A DNA stretch of 64,000 nt from Ceratodon purpureus (Eukaryota; Streptophyta; Bryopsida; Pseudoditrichales; Ditrichaceae). The DNA is taken from contig CM026426.1 in assembly GCA_014871385.1 (NCBI GenBank), forward strand, positions 76,187,524 to 76,251,523, in the 5' to 3' direction. Both the position numbers and the translations under genes were made by a program. Numbering within the stretch: position 1 is the stretch's first letter; each line of letters begins with the position of its first letter. The notes beneath the pieces are model-generated. The model was not told where the DNA came from, searched no databases, and saw nothing but the letters and a program-made list of their open reading frames with translations. Positions 25,700-35,906 of the stretch are shown here, piece by piece.

Positions 25700-27850
25700 G
25701 TGAGTATGTGCAATTCCTTTTTCTTATTTTAACTACACGTGTCTGCATGTCTCCCTTCGCATCCTTGTTGTAAGTTATGTATTGGTTTTTGTTCACACAC
25801 GTACTATAGTCCTAGCAATTGTTGGTTCGAAGGCTGTAATTGGGATCCTCCTTCTGCAAAATGCCGATTAGCTTGTCCAGCGGAATCACTACAGTTGGAA
25901 TCACATAGCATGCATACAATTTGGACAGTTTGCATTGCAAGTAATCAGGTGGATTGCCGTGGTTTTTTATTATCTTCATTACAGTCGAGTCTACTTTGTA
26001 TTGGGTGAATGGAATCATGTGTTCAAACTAACCTACCGACATTATTGAGTGAGCGCAGGAGGTATGACCAGCTTGTACAAGAGCAGACATCTGCGAGAGC
26101 TGCCTGGAGGGCTCGACATGGGGCTCGACGAGGGTCACGTGCCCCAAATTTTCCAACAGAGTTGGCTGAACATCCTGCAGGTTGCGGAAGGAATTGCCAT
26201 TGACCCTGTGCTAGATGCTGTTTCAAAGTACCCAGAGGCTGTGGCCAAAAAGTATAGGAGTATGTAGGGACACATGTAGCAGGGGTGACCCCCGGCCATG
26301 GCCCCGGGGAAGGGAAGGGGTACATCATCCGACTTGCCCCTTTCCCTCCGTCCACTGGACAGATGCAAAATCCAGTGGACGGATGGTGCCGTCCTTGGAC
26401 GGACGAGGGGATTAATTTAGACTTAAATGGTTTTAATATTCAGACTTAAATGATTTTATTTTCAAATTCATTCTCACTCAATTATTTTCAGTAAAGAGCT
26501 CCTTGACAAAATGAATTTGAATTTGAGAGCGATAAAATAAATTTTAAATTATAATTAAATTGAAGTCGAAAATGATTTGACTTTCAGAACGGAAAAACAA
26601 TTCCAAATTATAATATCAAATTGAAATGTAAAGTATTGTGGCTTTAGAATGAGGAAATGATTCGAGTTTAAAATTGTGGTAAAGTCGCAAACTGTTTGAA
26701 TTTCAAAATGATAGAATATTTTAAAAATGGTTAAATATATTGGAAATAAATGCGGAAGGAATTGTAATGTGATTTGAATTTGAGCATAATTAAGAAGTTG
26801 AAGGATGATTATATATTCCAAAATAAAAAATAAGATTAAGCATCTTATTGATTCGAGAAAGGGTAGGGAATTTAAAAATAACACATTACACTAAATTGAA
26901 AAAAAATTCAAAACAATTAAAAAATTTGGATTCTAATCAAGTATTCTGTAAAACTTTACAATCGAATGAAAAGAGAATCGTCTATTAAGTCTTTTTTTAC
27001 TAATTTAATTTTCATGTGTATATTTAAATATTGCATCACTAATGAACAATGCTAAGTACATGGAGTAAATTTTTAAATATTGATGATGCAACATTATAGA
27101 CTGTAAAAATTCATGTTTAAATACTTATTGAGTTAATCTTTATATATATTATAGTTTTTATTAATTCTTCCAAATTTTGTAAGAAGAATATGTATTCCGC
27201 ACATAATGTGGTGAGAAGTACTATATAAGATTCTATAAAATATATAGAAAATTGTATAAGTTAAAAAAATTACAAAATTACTAAAATTATGAAAAGTTGA
27301 ATATTTAAAATATGCCACATCATTTTATTTGCATAATTTTATTAAATATTGATATTATTATGGGAAAGAATATAGATGAAATAAAAATAAAGATTACTCC
27401 AAATATAGCATATATATAAAATACATAGCATATATACTAAAAATTATGGTAGTATAGATCACTATGAATTATAAAAATAGAAACTATATTAATTAGAGTA
27501 TGTATCCAAAAAATACACTACACATATTAAAAATCACTTGATTATACATTGAGGTGTGAGCTAAAATAGTAAATATACTAAAATAGTAGATATACAAAAT
27601 ATAATAAATATAGTAAATATAGTCAATTTAGTACATATACTGAATATGCTATAAGTATTGAATATACTAAATATACTAAAATGATAAATATAGTAAATGT
27701 ATGAAATATAATAACTATACTAAATATAATAAATATACTAAAGATATACTCAATATCGGTATATCAAATATAATAGATATAATAAATAAAAATATAATAA
27801 TACATTTACCATAAAATCATACTAAATATGAATAATGTCTATAATAGTAA
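25700..27850. repeat. AT-rich insertion or intron sequence with TA-rich tandem-like repeats
   Basis: This block separates the DUF4218 and DUF4216 parts of the CACTA gene. 25700-26270 has unremarkable short ORFs. 26400-27850 is extremely AT-rich. From about 27540 to 27850 near-tandem units such as AAATATACTA, AAATATAGTA and AATATAATAA repeat irregularly. No coding sequence is recognisable. It may be a low-complexity expansion, a nested AT-rich element or scaffold-like DNA. Confidence 0.6.
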
Positions 27851-27858
27851 ATACTACA

Positions 27859-28960
27859 TCAAGGTGCACCATCAATCTCCTTATGGTACTGCAATATATG
27901 CTCTACTACAACGTAGAACGCCCTGCCTAGAAATTGAACAAACTTCCGCCGCCAAATGAACTTTGCGATATAACCATTATAATTATCCTTCACCGTACCG
28001 TACCTAGGCAAAGATCTCTTTACCGCACTCCAAGTCCCCTCAATGGTATTCGTATGAACCCCAATCTCTGGATCTGTGAAATGCAAAGTATGATTCACCG
28101 ACTAACACCATATTCGTTAAATTGAGACTTTTCATAGTCTTAATTTAATGCTTGACTTTAGATTCTTCATTGATTTCTTGATTGATTCTATATTTACGAG
28201 AAACATTTTTACTACATATGGGAAGATTATCTTCGAGTCAAGGATTATCTGTAATTAAAAAGTAAAAAAAAGAGTTCAAATTTTCTCTAAACAATTGCTG
28301 AAATTGTAGGCAAAAAGTCTCAAAGTTCCGAAATTATCTCAAAATAACGAATATGGTCATGACTGGGGAAAATATCCAAGGAGTGAAAAGCGCTCCATGT
28401 TATACGCTCTTCAACAATCACTCAAAATAGTGTATCCGGGCTCAATATACTTGACAATAATCTCCTCTAAAGTCAAGGTCGTCCGGTCTTCTACACTAGT
28501 CAAAAAAACCTTCTTCGAACGACGCTCAACACCACCAAATACCCACTGCCCTTCTACCCTACGACCTCGGTGAAATTTTCATTTGCCAAATTTACTCTCA
28601 TCTATCTCAAAAAACTTTCCACCGCCACCAATTCTCTCCACATCCTCATTAGTCACGGCGAGAAAACAAATCTGTCGGCAATAATTGTATCAGTCAACGG
28701 AAGTGTGGTTATCTGAAACACCTGCATGAAACCTTGCGTTGATCTGCATCTCCCTGTTACTCCAACAATACATCAACGTCAATGCCTGCTTCAAAGTTAA
28801 CTTGGACTTTGAAACTTATGTCCCATGCTTGCCGATAAAACCCGCCGACATGTCCAACGCAAACATCTTCATTGGAATCCGTCAAGGCGTAGCCGCTCAC
28901 GCACACGCCCCATAGCTCTCCCACAATGATCACAATCCCGGGCATTTGGAATTAATCCAA
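27859..28960 (-). pseudogene. Merlin-type (IS1595/ISXO2-like) DDE transposase, decayed
   Basis: Merlin transposases are eukaryotic relatives of bacterial IS1595/ISXO2 (DDE_Tnp_IS1595). Reading leftwards on the minus strand: an N-terminal segment with YALTDSNEDV and the helix before MQINARFHAGVSDN; CFLAVTNEDVERIGGGGKF; the first catalytic motif EIDESKFGK with RGRRVEGQWVFGGVERR; the second Asp in YTILSD (about 28430); and the third motif in HTNTIEGTWSAVKR with IAKFIWRRKF (28098-27859). Several in-frame stops and about 280 bp of extra sequence (28110-28400) break it. It sits inside the CACTA relic, so it inserted after, or within an intron of, that gene. Terminal repeats were not found. Confidence 0.82.
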
Positions 28961-29235
28961 GGTCACCCGCAAAGGCTACACAAGCCTCCAAGGTGGAAGT
29001 GCGGGATGCAAATTTATGCATGGAGAGAGGTTGGACAGTCATTGCACAAGTGAAATTATTTTACCAAACTTCAAAAAAATGTGAAGTAGATAAAACAATT
29101 CAACTTGAAGTGAGAGGGAGTTTTAGTGAAAATTGCAATGCAAATAAAATTGAAACACACTAATTCCTAGTCTAACAATATCGGTTTTAGAGAGTGGAGT
29201 TGAAGAACTTTTTTGGAAGCTCCCAGTTGAACCCC

Positions 29236-29430
29236 TCACTGTCCATGAGAGAGGTTGGGATGAGAGGTCTCGATGGGGTCGGATGAGGGTCGGGATGAGA
29301 GGGGGTCGGAATGAGAGTCGGGATGGAGGTCAAAATGAGTGAGGTCAAGTCGCTGTTGAGAGGTCGGGTCGGGATGAGAGAGGTCCTTGATGGGGGTTGG
29401 GTCGGGATGAGAGGGGTCGCTGCCTGTTCC
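29236..29430 (+). repeat. GC-rich minisatellite based on GGTCGGGATGAGAG
   Basis: Irregular units GGTCGGGATGAGAGG, GGTCGGAATGAGAG and GGTCGGATGAG repeat about nine times with spacers. Translation gives Pro/Thr/Ser-rich nonsense on the minus strand (HPDPT-like), so the apparent ORFs here are by-products. The array lies just before the DUF4216 remnant. Confidence 0.8.
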
Positions 29431-29619
29431 CAAGGCCGGGTCCCCCTGCTCGGACCCGGGGAAAGGGAGGGTGGGATATGGGAGGTCACCGCAGCTACAT
29501 TCTACCCGAGTAGGGACTCCCAGGGCTACCATTTACGTGTCCAAAGCGGAGGTTCCCTTTAAAACTTGCGTTTCTAGTGTAAGTGGTACATTCCTAAGAT
29601 CGTGTTGAGCAGGGGCCCA

Positions 29620-30161
29620 TGACACTAACCAGTTAATGGCACCGTTCAAGTACGAGGAAAGTTGGATGAGATCGCAGTATTGGATTATCAGCTGTTTAAG
29701 CAAGTTGTTTTAGTAGCGACTTGGGTACAAGCTAATTACAGAGGTCCAAACGCTACCGTGAAGAAAGATCGTTGGGGTTTCACTAATGCAAATTTTAACA
29801 GTTTGACAGAATTTGGCCTTGATTCCTTTGCCTTCCGTGAGCATATCTAACAAGTTTATTTCTTGGATTGCTCAAAACAACCAAGATGGAAGGTAGTAAT
29901 TAGAACATAACCTCGGGAAAAAAAGTCGTGGCATCTGCAAATGACAGTCAAGAAGGTTATATTTTTAGGCACGGGAGGGATAATGATTGTGAGGGGCTCT
30001 GGGTGCCAATGGAGATTTTGGAGGAACCTTTGGAGCCACTACCGAGGGGTAGAGTAATCCGAGTTGAGGCTAATGTGGACTCTATAGAACCCAACGTCAA
30101 TCTAGTGTTTGACAGGCACGTCGGTGAATCGTCCGAAGAGGACTGGAGCTGTGCAGCTTGA
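29620..30161 (+). pseudogene. CACTA transposase, 3' part with DUF4216
   Basis: DUF4216 is the C-terminal domain found in plant CACTA transposase genes. Here VRGKLDEIAVLDYQLFKQVV, the motif DRWGFTNANFNSL, then QVYFLDCSKQPRWKVVIRT mark it. In-frame stops (TAA near 29849, and another after VVIRT) and a frame change to the acidic tail (EGYIFRHGRD ... EEDWSCAA, stop at 30161) break the frame. Its upstream neighbour DUF4218 lies 3.9 kb away, so the gene is split either by a giant intron hosting Merlin or by nested insertions. Confidence 0.8.
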
Positions 30162-31960
30162 TTTACCCGCACTTGGGATTAATATTCCACCTCAAGTCAC
30201 TTACTTTTATATGATGTACTTGTAAACTGAAAAATTTGATTATTTACTGTCGCACATGTTTCACATGATAAACATTAAAACTAACCGGCAGTTGTGAACT
30301 GTAGGGGTAGGATGTCAATGTGGCTTCAATTTCCTCATCTTGTGGGGCATAGAGAACTACGCACGGATGATCTTGTTAATTTTTATTTCCGCATGATTCA
30401 ATTGTTTTCATTGTTTCGGTGAAACAAAATGCCGCATAATTATGGAACTATCAATTTTAGAGCAAGGCTGAGAACAGTACTGAATTTTTTCTTGAAGCCT
30501 CCACCAAGTATGGAGTTCATGTGGTGGATGTGTATGAAGTGGGTGGCCTTGGGAAAAACACTGTATGTAAAGCAAAAAACCTAGGTCAGTATGCCGGATA
30601 TAATACGACGGAGTGTGATGTTGAATTCGGTGGGCTCAGCCCAGAGGAGTTGCAGAAACTGGTGTTGCATGAGCTTACGCAACTTAATCCCGACCTTGAG
30701 AAAGACTTGCGAGGAGACAAGGTACTGTCCATTCGTATAGAGTGTGCAACGTCTTATTTGAAATGTGCATCATATGGTATACGACGGATTTTTTCGGGTT
30801 GTATAGCAAGGGAATGGAGGAGACCACGGTCGACCAGGGAGTACTTGATTCTGATGAGGTGCGGTCGTGTCTCCACCTGATGTTTTATGTTTCGCTACTG
30901 TGAGGATTATCTCCCTTTTTAATTTTTTTTGTGACTAATTTCGTTCTGACTGCAGTTAGCATAAAAGTGATTGTAGCTGCTATACCTCCGTGATCGACGA
31001 GAAAATTAAATCCATCATCCTGGATCACATATATGGATTTAAGATTCGAATATGTCCCCTTCATCACTTTGTAAGTTTCGTACTTTGTATTTGATAAATC
31101 TGAGGTTATGATAAATCTGAGGTTATGATAAATCTGAGGTTATGATAAATGATGCCAGTGGAGGCTATTCTACAGTCGCTTCTCAACCAGTTTGTAGAGG
31201 GACTGAACCCGTGGGACAACATGCCGCCCTCATCAGGAGAACCATGGACATCACCGGTTCTATGCACCATTCAAGACATGGAGAACGTAAGGGTTACGTG
31301 CCCAGACATCTGGGACATCATTGACCGCAGTCCGGAGTACGCGGCGCTGCTACTTGCGCGGTGGGACTACGGTCAGGAGCTGAGGAGCCATTGGGAGACG
31401 AAGACCGTGTAGCAGGAACATCTCTTCCGCTACAATTGGGGTGTTTTCAGCAAGTCGTGGTGGATGGCAATCCCCATAACCGACCGCAGGCTTCGAACGT
31501 CCCGCCTCTCCGACCTAACCTGCGAGGAGATGAGTTATTTCCGGGCGCTCCTCCAAGCACACAGAAACAAGCAGCTGTGGGTTGAGGCACAATTCACTCT
31601 ACAACCTTGAGGCTTGGCTTCCAACTAACATGCCGCAAACATGGGTCAGCTGTACACGTGTTCACACCACACCGTGCCTTGGAAATAACACACACCGTCA
31701 ATAAACCCTAACAATAGCATTTGATTTCCGGCCAAGTGTAAATTACTTTTACAGTGATGAGTGAATGTAAGTGTACAATTTTTTTACATTGAGGAGTGAA
31801 TCGGAGGTTGCGGTAAATGTTATTGGACTCAGTAAATATTACTAAGTCCTCGATGGGGTCCCCAATTTCTATATCCCCGGTGGTCTTAATTGCCTCGCCC
31901 TCGAATAGCCGTGCCAGCGCGAGACTGGCCCCACGGCCCTCCTTCACCTTCTTTTCCTTC
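30162..31960. other. Spacer with two unrecognised open segments
   Basis: Open segments at 30521-30880 and 31149-31412 on the plus strand have acceptable amino-acid composition (for example CDVEFGGLSPEELQKLV; NVRVTCPDIWDIIDRSPEYA). I do not recognise a family. Both could belong to a second, TnpA-like CACTA gene or to a captured gene. No CACTA 3' terminus was found. The remainder looks non-coding. Confidence 0.35.
31093..31150 (+). repeat. 17-bp tandem triplication
   Basis: The unit GATAAATCTGAGGTTAT is repeated three times without change (31093, 31110, 31127), followed by a partial fourth copy. The exact identity of the units suggests a recent slippage event. Confidence 0.95.
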
Positions 31961-32463
31961 CGAGACTGATTTCTTCCGCAAGGTCTCGTGTTTTTTTTAA
32001 TCAAAACCTGCCCCTATCTTGCATGGGCCCGCTGCCACGTAGGTCATGTTCAGCCCCTTGCCACCTTGGCAGTCTCGAGACCCCTTTTGACCTTAGTAGT
32101 CTAGAGACCCCCCTTGCCACCTCGGCACTCTTGCCACATCACCTATAGTCTCGTCTGTAAGGGCCTCATCCGAGAGGAGGTATACGAGTGGAGACGCACT
32201 TCCCTCTCGCCATTTTTGTCTCTCTAAAGCGGTGTTGAGACACTAGTAGATTCCTTTAGGGTTATTGTAGAGAGCCTGAATTCAAAGTGTGATATGGATT
32301 TTTCGGCTGCATCCTTTGTTAAACAAGATGTCGTCGATCTTGACGCATGTTAGATTGGTACATACGAGCGACAGTTCATTTTACGGAATCTTATTCCACT
32401 TCAGCTCATTCGAGACTAGGTCCAACAGTGCCCTGACGGTCCTTTCACAAACAAGGATCTGAA

Positions 32464-35120
32464 GTGGGATTACAGGGGTTTGAAGCGTGGTGCAAGCGTT
32501 GCGAGGACTTTGTGCTAGGCGAGTCATCGAAGCGGTCTGATGTGCAGACGAAGTTCATCAAGCGCGAGACAAAGAGACACAAAGGATCCCATCTGCGACT
32601 GGACACTCCATTGTTGTCCATCAGGTATGCTATATTTTGCTTGGTTGTGTATTATTAATTTTTTTTACTGTAGAGATGGGTCTCGTGCATAGTCAGTAAA
32701 GATGGGTCTCTTGCATGGTCAATAGAGATGGGTCTTGTGCATGGTCTATAGTAACGGGTCTCGTGCATGATTCTGTAGTAATGGATGTCGTGCATGATTT
32801 TGTAGCGATGGTTCTCGTTCATGATTCTGAAGTGACCCTTTCGTTGTCTATTAGACTGGAATGTGAGTTCGAGCCTCAAGACAAGTGTGGCAATGTTCTG
32901 GAAGTCACTGAAGAGATGCTGACGCAACGACAAAAGTATACAAAGAAAAAAAAAAAACGTTCCAAACGGGCGAGGTCGGTGGGGACCGAGACTCTCAGCG
33001 GCCATGAAGGGGGGTCTCGGAAGCGTGGCTGCAAGTGTGCCATTTATGTGAGACAGATGTTTTATCTCCAAGACGTTGCACAAATTGTCCTCCAAAATCC
33101 TTGCTACACGAATGGTGAAGGACTGATTGTGCACTGTATCGTGAAGGATGGCAAGACGTCTCGCTTCATGTCCAGCATGTCTCCCAAGACCAGAGCATTC
33201 GTGGAAGAGAACCTGCGTCTCGGTGTCCCGATTGCGAAGATTAAAAGCATGCACATTGAATTGGTGTTGAAACTGCGGGCTCAGGGCGCCCCTCCCTCTC
33301 AGGATCACTTCATGAAGGACTTGGACATTTGCAACATAGCAATGAAGGTGAATCAAGCTGTGTACCAAAAGGACGAGAACGACGCTGAATCGGTCCGCAT
33401 GTGGGTTCATGCAAATTGAGACAATGTATTCTACTATCAAGAATCGAACTCCGGCCCTGTTCCGAGATCTTTAACCGGTGACAACATGCCATTCGTTATA
33501 GGCATTCAAACTAAGTTTATGTTCCGAATGATGCTTGAACACGGCCAAAACAGTGTCGTCTCGATTGATGCGACGTTTAGTACAAACGAGAAGAAGGTAA
33601 GCTGTTACTCGGTCTCGTATCAAGAAGGTAGGAAAACCAAATTTTTGTATCTCATATATTGGCGAGACAAATCTTAACATGTGCTATGATCTTTTCAATG
33701 CAGTTTCCACTATATACCATGATAATCTTTGACAAATGGTAGAATGGATGCCCTGGAGCTTACGTAGTGACGTCTCGCAGTAAGCAGTTGGATCTTGCTC
33801 CGTGGATGCTAGCCCTGAAGACCAAAACGGTTGCAGCTTTTCCTGAGTGGCGTCCAAATTGCTTCATCGTCGACGATGCCTAGGCCGAGATAAACTTCAT
33901 CCGGTAAATTTTTTAAACTATTTCCCTCCAGTGGATTTTTTTTAAAATTTACTTATTTGTTTCACCCTTCGTCTTTCTTCTTGTTCTTATTCCTCTTTTG
34001 TTTATTTTTCTTTATAATTTTTCACCCCTCCTCTTTCTTCTTCTTCTTCTTATTCCGAGACAGTGTTTTTTTTTCACCCTTCTCAATTCTTCTTGTCTTT
34101 AATCCCTTTTTATTTATTTATTTATTTTTACTACTCTTCTTCATATTGATGTTTTTTCAAGACAATTTTTTTTTTTTTTTTTTTTTTCCTCCACCCTTCT
34201 TCTTTCTTCTTGTCTTTAATCCCTTTTTTAATTTTCTTTTTCACTCTTCTTCTTTCTTTTTGATTGTATCCCAAGACAGAGTCAATTTGTTTTTTTGTTT
34301 CATCCTTATCTTTTTTCTTGTTCGTATTTCCGAGACAGATTCCCTCTTCTGTATCGTCTCATTTTTTTCCATTCCGAGACGCAAGCACATATGGCGCAGA
34401 TGCTTGGTGTTTCTCTGCGTATGGCATGTGCGTCGGGCATGACAAAAAAACGCTTGCTCCAAAATCAAAGGAATCGTCACGCATGCATGGGCACTTCGCA
34501 AGCTCGATAACCTCATATACCTCTCAGAATCACCTATACCGGGGATGCCATTACGGGAGTATGCAAGACATAGATTTGCTTTTATCATAACCAAAGTGTC
34601 TGGTGATGCTGCGTTCTAGAGCTATGTAGAAACAACATGCATGAATAAACTTGACATGTAGGTGACGGGCAATCGCAATATCCTACATGCAAGGCAGGAT
34701 ACGAATGCAACAATCTAGTCGTCCCATACTAATTTAAAGGCAGTGTAAAGAGCGTCTCGGGAAAGGCTTGTAGGGAGACGTGTGGACTGACTTAATGATG
34801 AGTTGACGAATGATGTCATAAACCGATACGATTTTAACGCGTAAATAAAAGAGAACGGCTTCCAAAGCAACCGAAAGAAGGAACGTGTGGTAATAAACTC
34901 ACTTTTACAAGCCCAGAAGATCCCGGACCACTGCGTCTCACTTCCAACTGAAGTTGGAGAACCGGCTTATGTTTGTTCTAGCAAGAGGCCACACCTTCGC
35001 TACGGTGTGCACAACCCCGAGACGGAGTGGAGATGTTGTGAATTACCTCACTCAATGAAGGGCAATCTATGCAAACATCACTTAAAGGTGCTTAGGATGT
35101 TGCGCCCTGACCTTGCTTAA
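32464..35120 (+). pseudogene. MULE transposase with SWIM zinc finger, interrupted
   Basis: MULE transposases belong to the Mutator superfamily. The N-terminal open segment has WCKRCEDF and a basic His-rich patch (TKRHKGSH), possibly a zinc finger. 32870-33660 gives a basic tract of K/R, then FVIGIQTKFMFRMM and the first catalytic Asp in VVSIDATFSTN. After a small intron-like gap come FPLYTMIIFD, YVVTSRSKQLDLAPWMLALK and CFIVDDA (second Asp, about 33870). A T-rich intron of about 450 bp follows, then the CVWHVRRA motif (about 34420) and the SWIM-type signature WRCCEL ... GNLCKHH (about 35030-35075), ending at TAA 35118-35120. Stops at about 33418 and 34440 and elsewhere show it is inactive or needs splicing. 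A coiled-coil tail may continue to 35600. Confidence 0.78.
33930..34370 (+). repeat. T-rich/polypyrimidine intron with tandem-like TTC-rich units
   Basis: Between the CFIVDDA and CVWHVRRA parts of the MULE gene lies a stretch of T, TTC and CTT runs with a 22-nt T homopolymer at about 34166-34187. The phrase CACCC-TTCTTCTTTCTTCTTG-type recurs about four times, indicating tandem growth. Despite the low complexity, CGAGAC words remain intact at about 34057, 34330 and 34375. Confidence 0.75.
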
Positions 35121-35390
35121 GGAGACATTGTGAAGGTGTGCGGGACTCTGTATTCTACGTCTCGAGGCGGTTTATTGCAGCTGGTTTAGTTCCCCGAACT
35201 ACCCAAATTCGAACTTGAAGTACAAGCTGAGACATGACGCGAGCCTTCCCCGGATACCGTCTCGTGGGAGGCCAAGCTAGAAGATTCACGTCCACCACCC
35301 CCCCCTACACGAGACGAAGACAAGCGACTCGACGACAGCATCGACCGTCTCGGAGCCGCCATCCATGGCTGAGCCTCAAAGCACCCTCTC

Positions 35391-35603
35391 GTGAAGAGGC
35401 ACTTAGAGTATGAGCTACGCACTATGGATTTGAGACACACTGCTATGGAGCTTCAAATTGCACGAGGTGTGCTTCATCCAGCACAGAGGGAGGCTGCACA
35501 ATTCGTTGGAAACGACGCAAACGGTAGCATGACTCTCCGCCGGCGCCGAGACTTCTTAAGTAGCCCTTTCAGCTCCTCTAGGAACACGAGACAACGCCTC
35601 TGA
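35391..35603 (+). CDS. Possible helical C-terminal exon downstream of MULE gene
   Basis: An open segment with a helical, charged composition (HLEYELRTMDLRHTAMELQIA) ends in an Arg/Ser-rich tail. In-frame sequence upstream (from about 35190) includes a Pro-rich and acidic stretch, broken by stops. It could be the last part of the MULE gene or a separate small protein. No family is recognised. Confidence 0.25.
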   Translation: MKRHLEYELRTMDLRHTAMELQIARGVLHPAQREAAQFVGNDANGSMTLRRRRDFLSSPFSSSRNTRQRL

Positions 35604-35906
35604 ATTTGCAAGAGGTATCTACATTCAATTAAAATCACGGGTGATTTGTGTAGCGGTATTCTCTGCACAAAACATCCATGAACGCAGCAGAGTGACAATA
35701 GGAAGTTAGGAAGGCGGGGTTGGGACAATGAAATGATGAACCATAGAAACTTTGATGTAGTGGATTTTAATTCTTATACAAAAAATGGTATGAGTCTCGC
35801 AATGACTACTTACCCTATCTAGTCTTTGCTCTACATCTCGCTATACAAAGACCAAAAAAATTTCTGCGTATGCACGAAAAGGAAAATCTATGCTTGATAT
35901 ATACAC

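Noticed and set aside
29187-29562. Pro/Thr-rich ORFs on both strands.
   Set aside because: They are translations of the GGTCGGGATGAGAG minisatellite.
33957-34442. 161-codon Phe-rich ORF.
   Set aside because: Produced by the T-rich intron; only the last residues (CVWHVRRA) are genuine MULE coding sequence.
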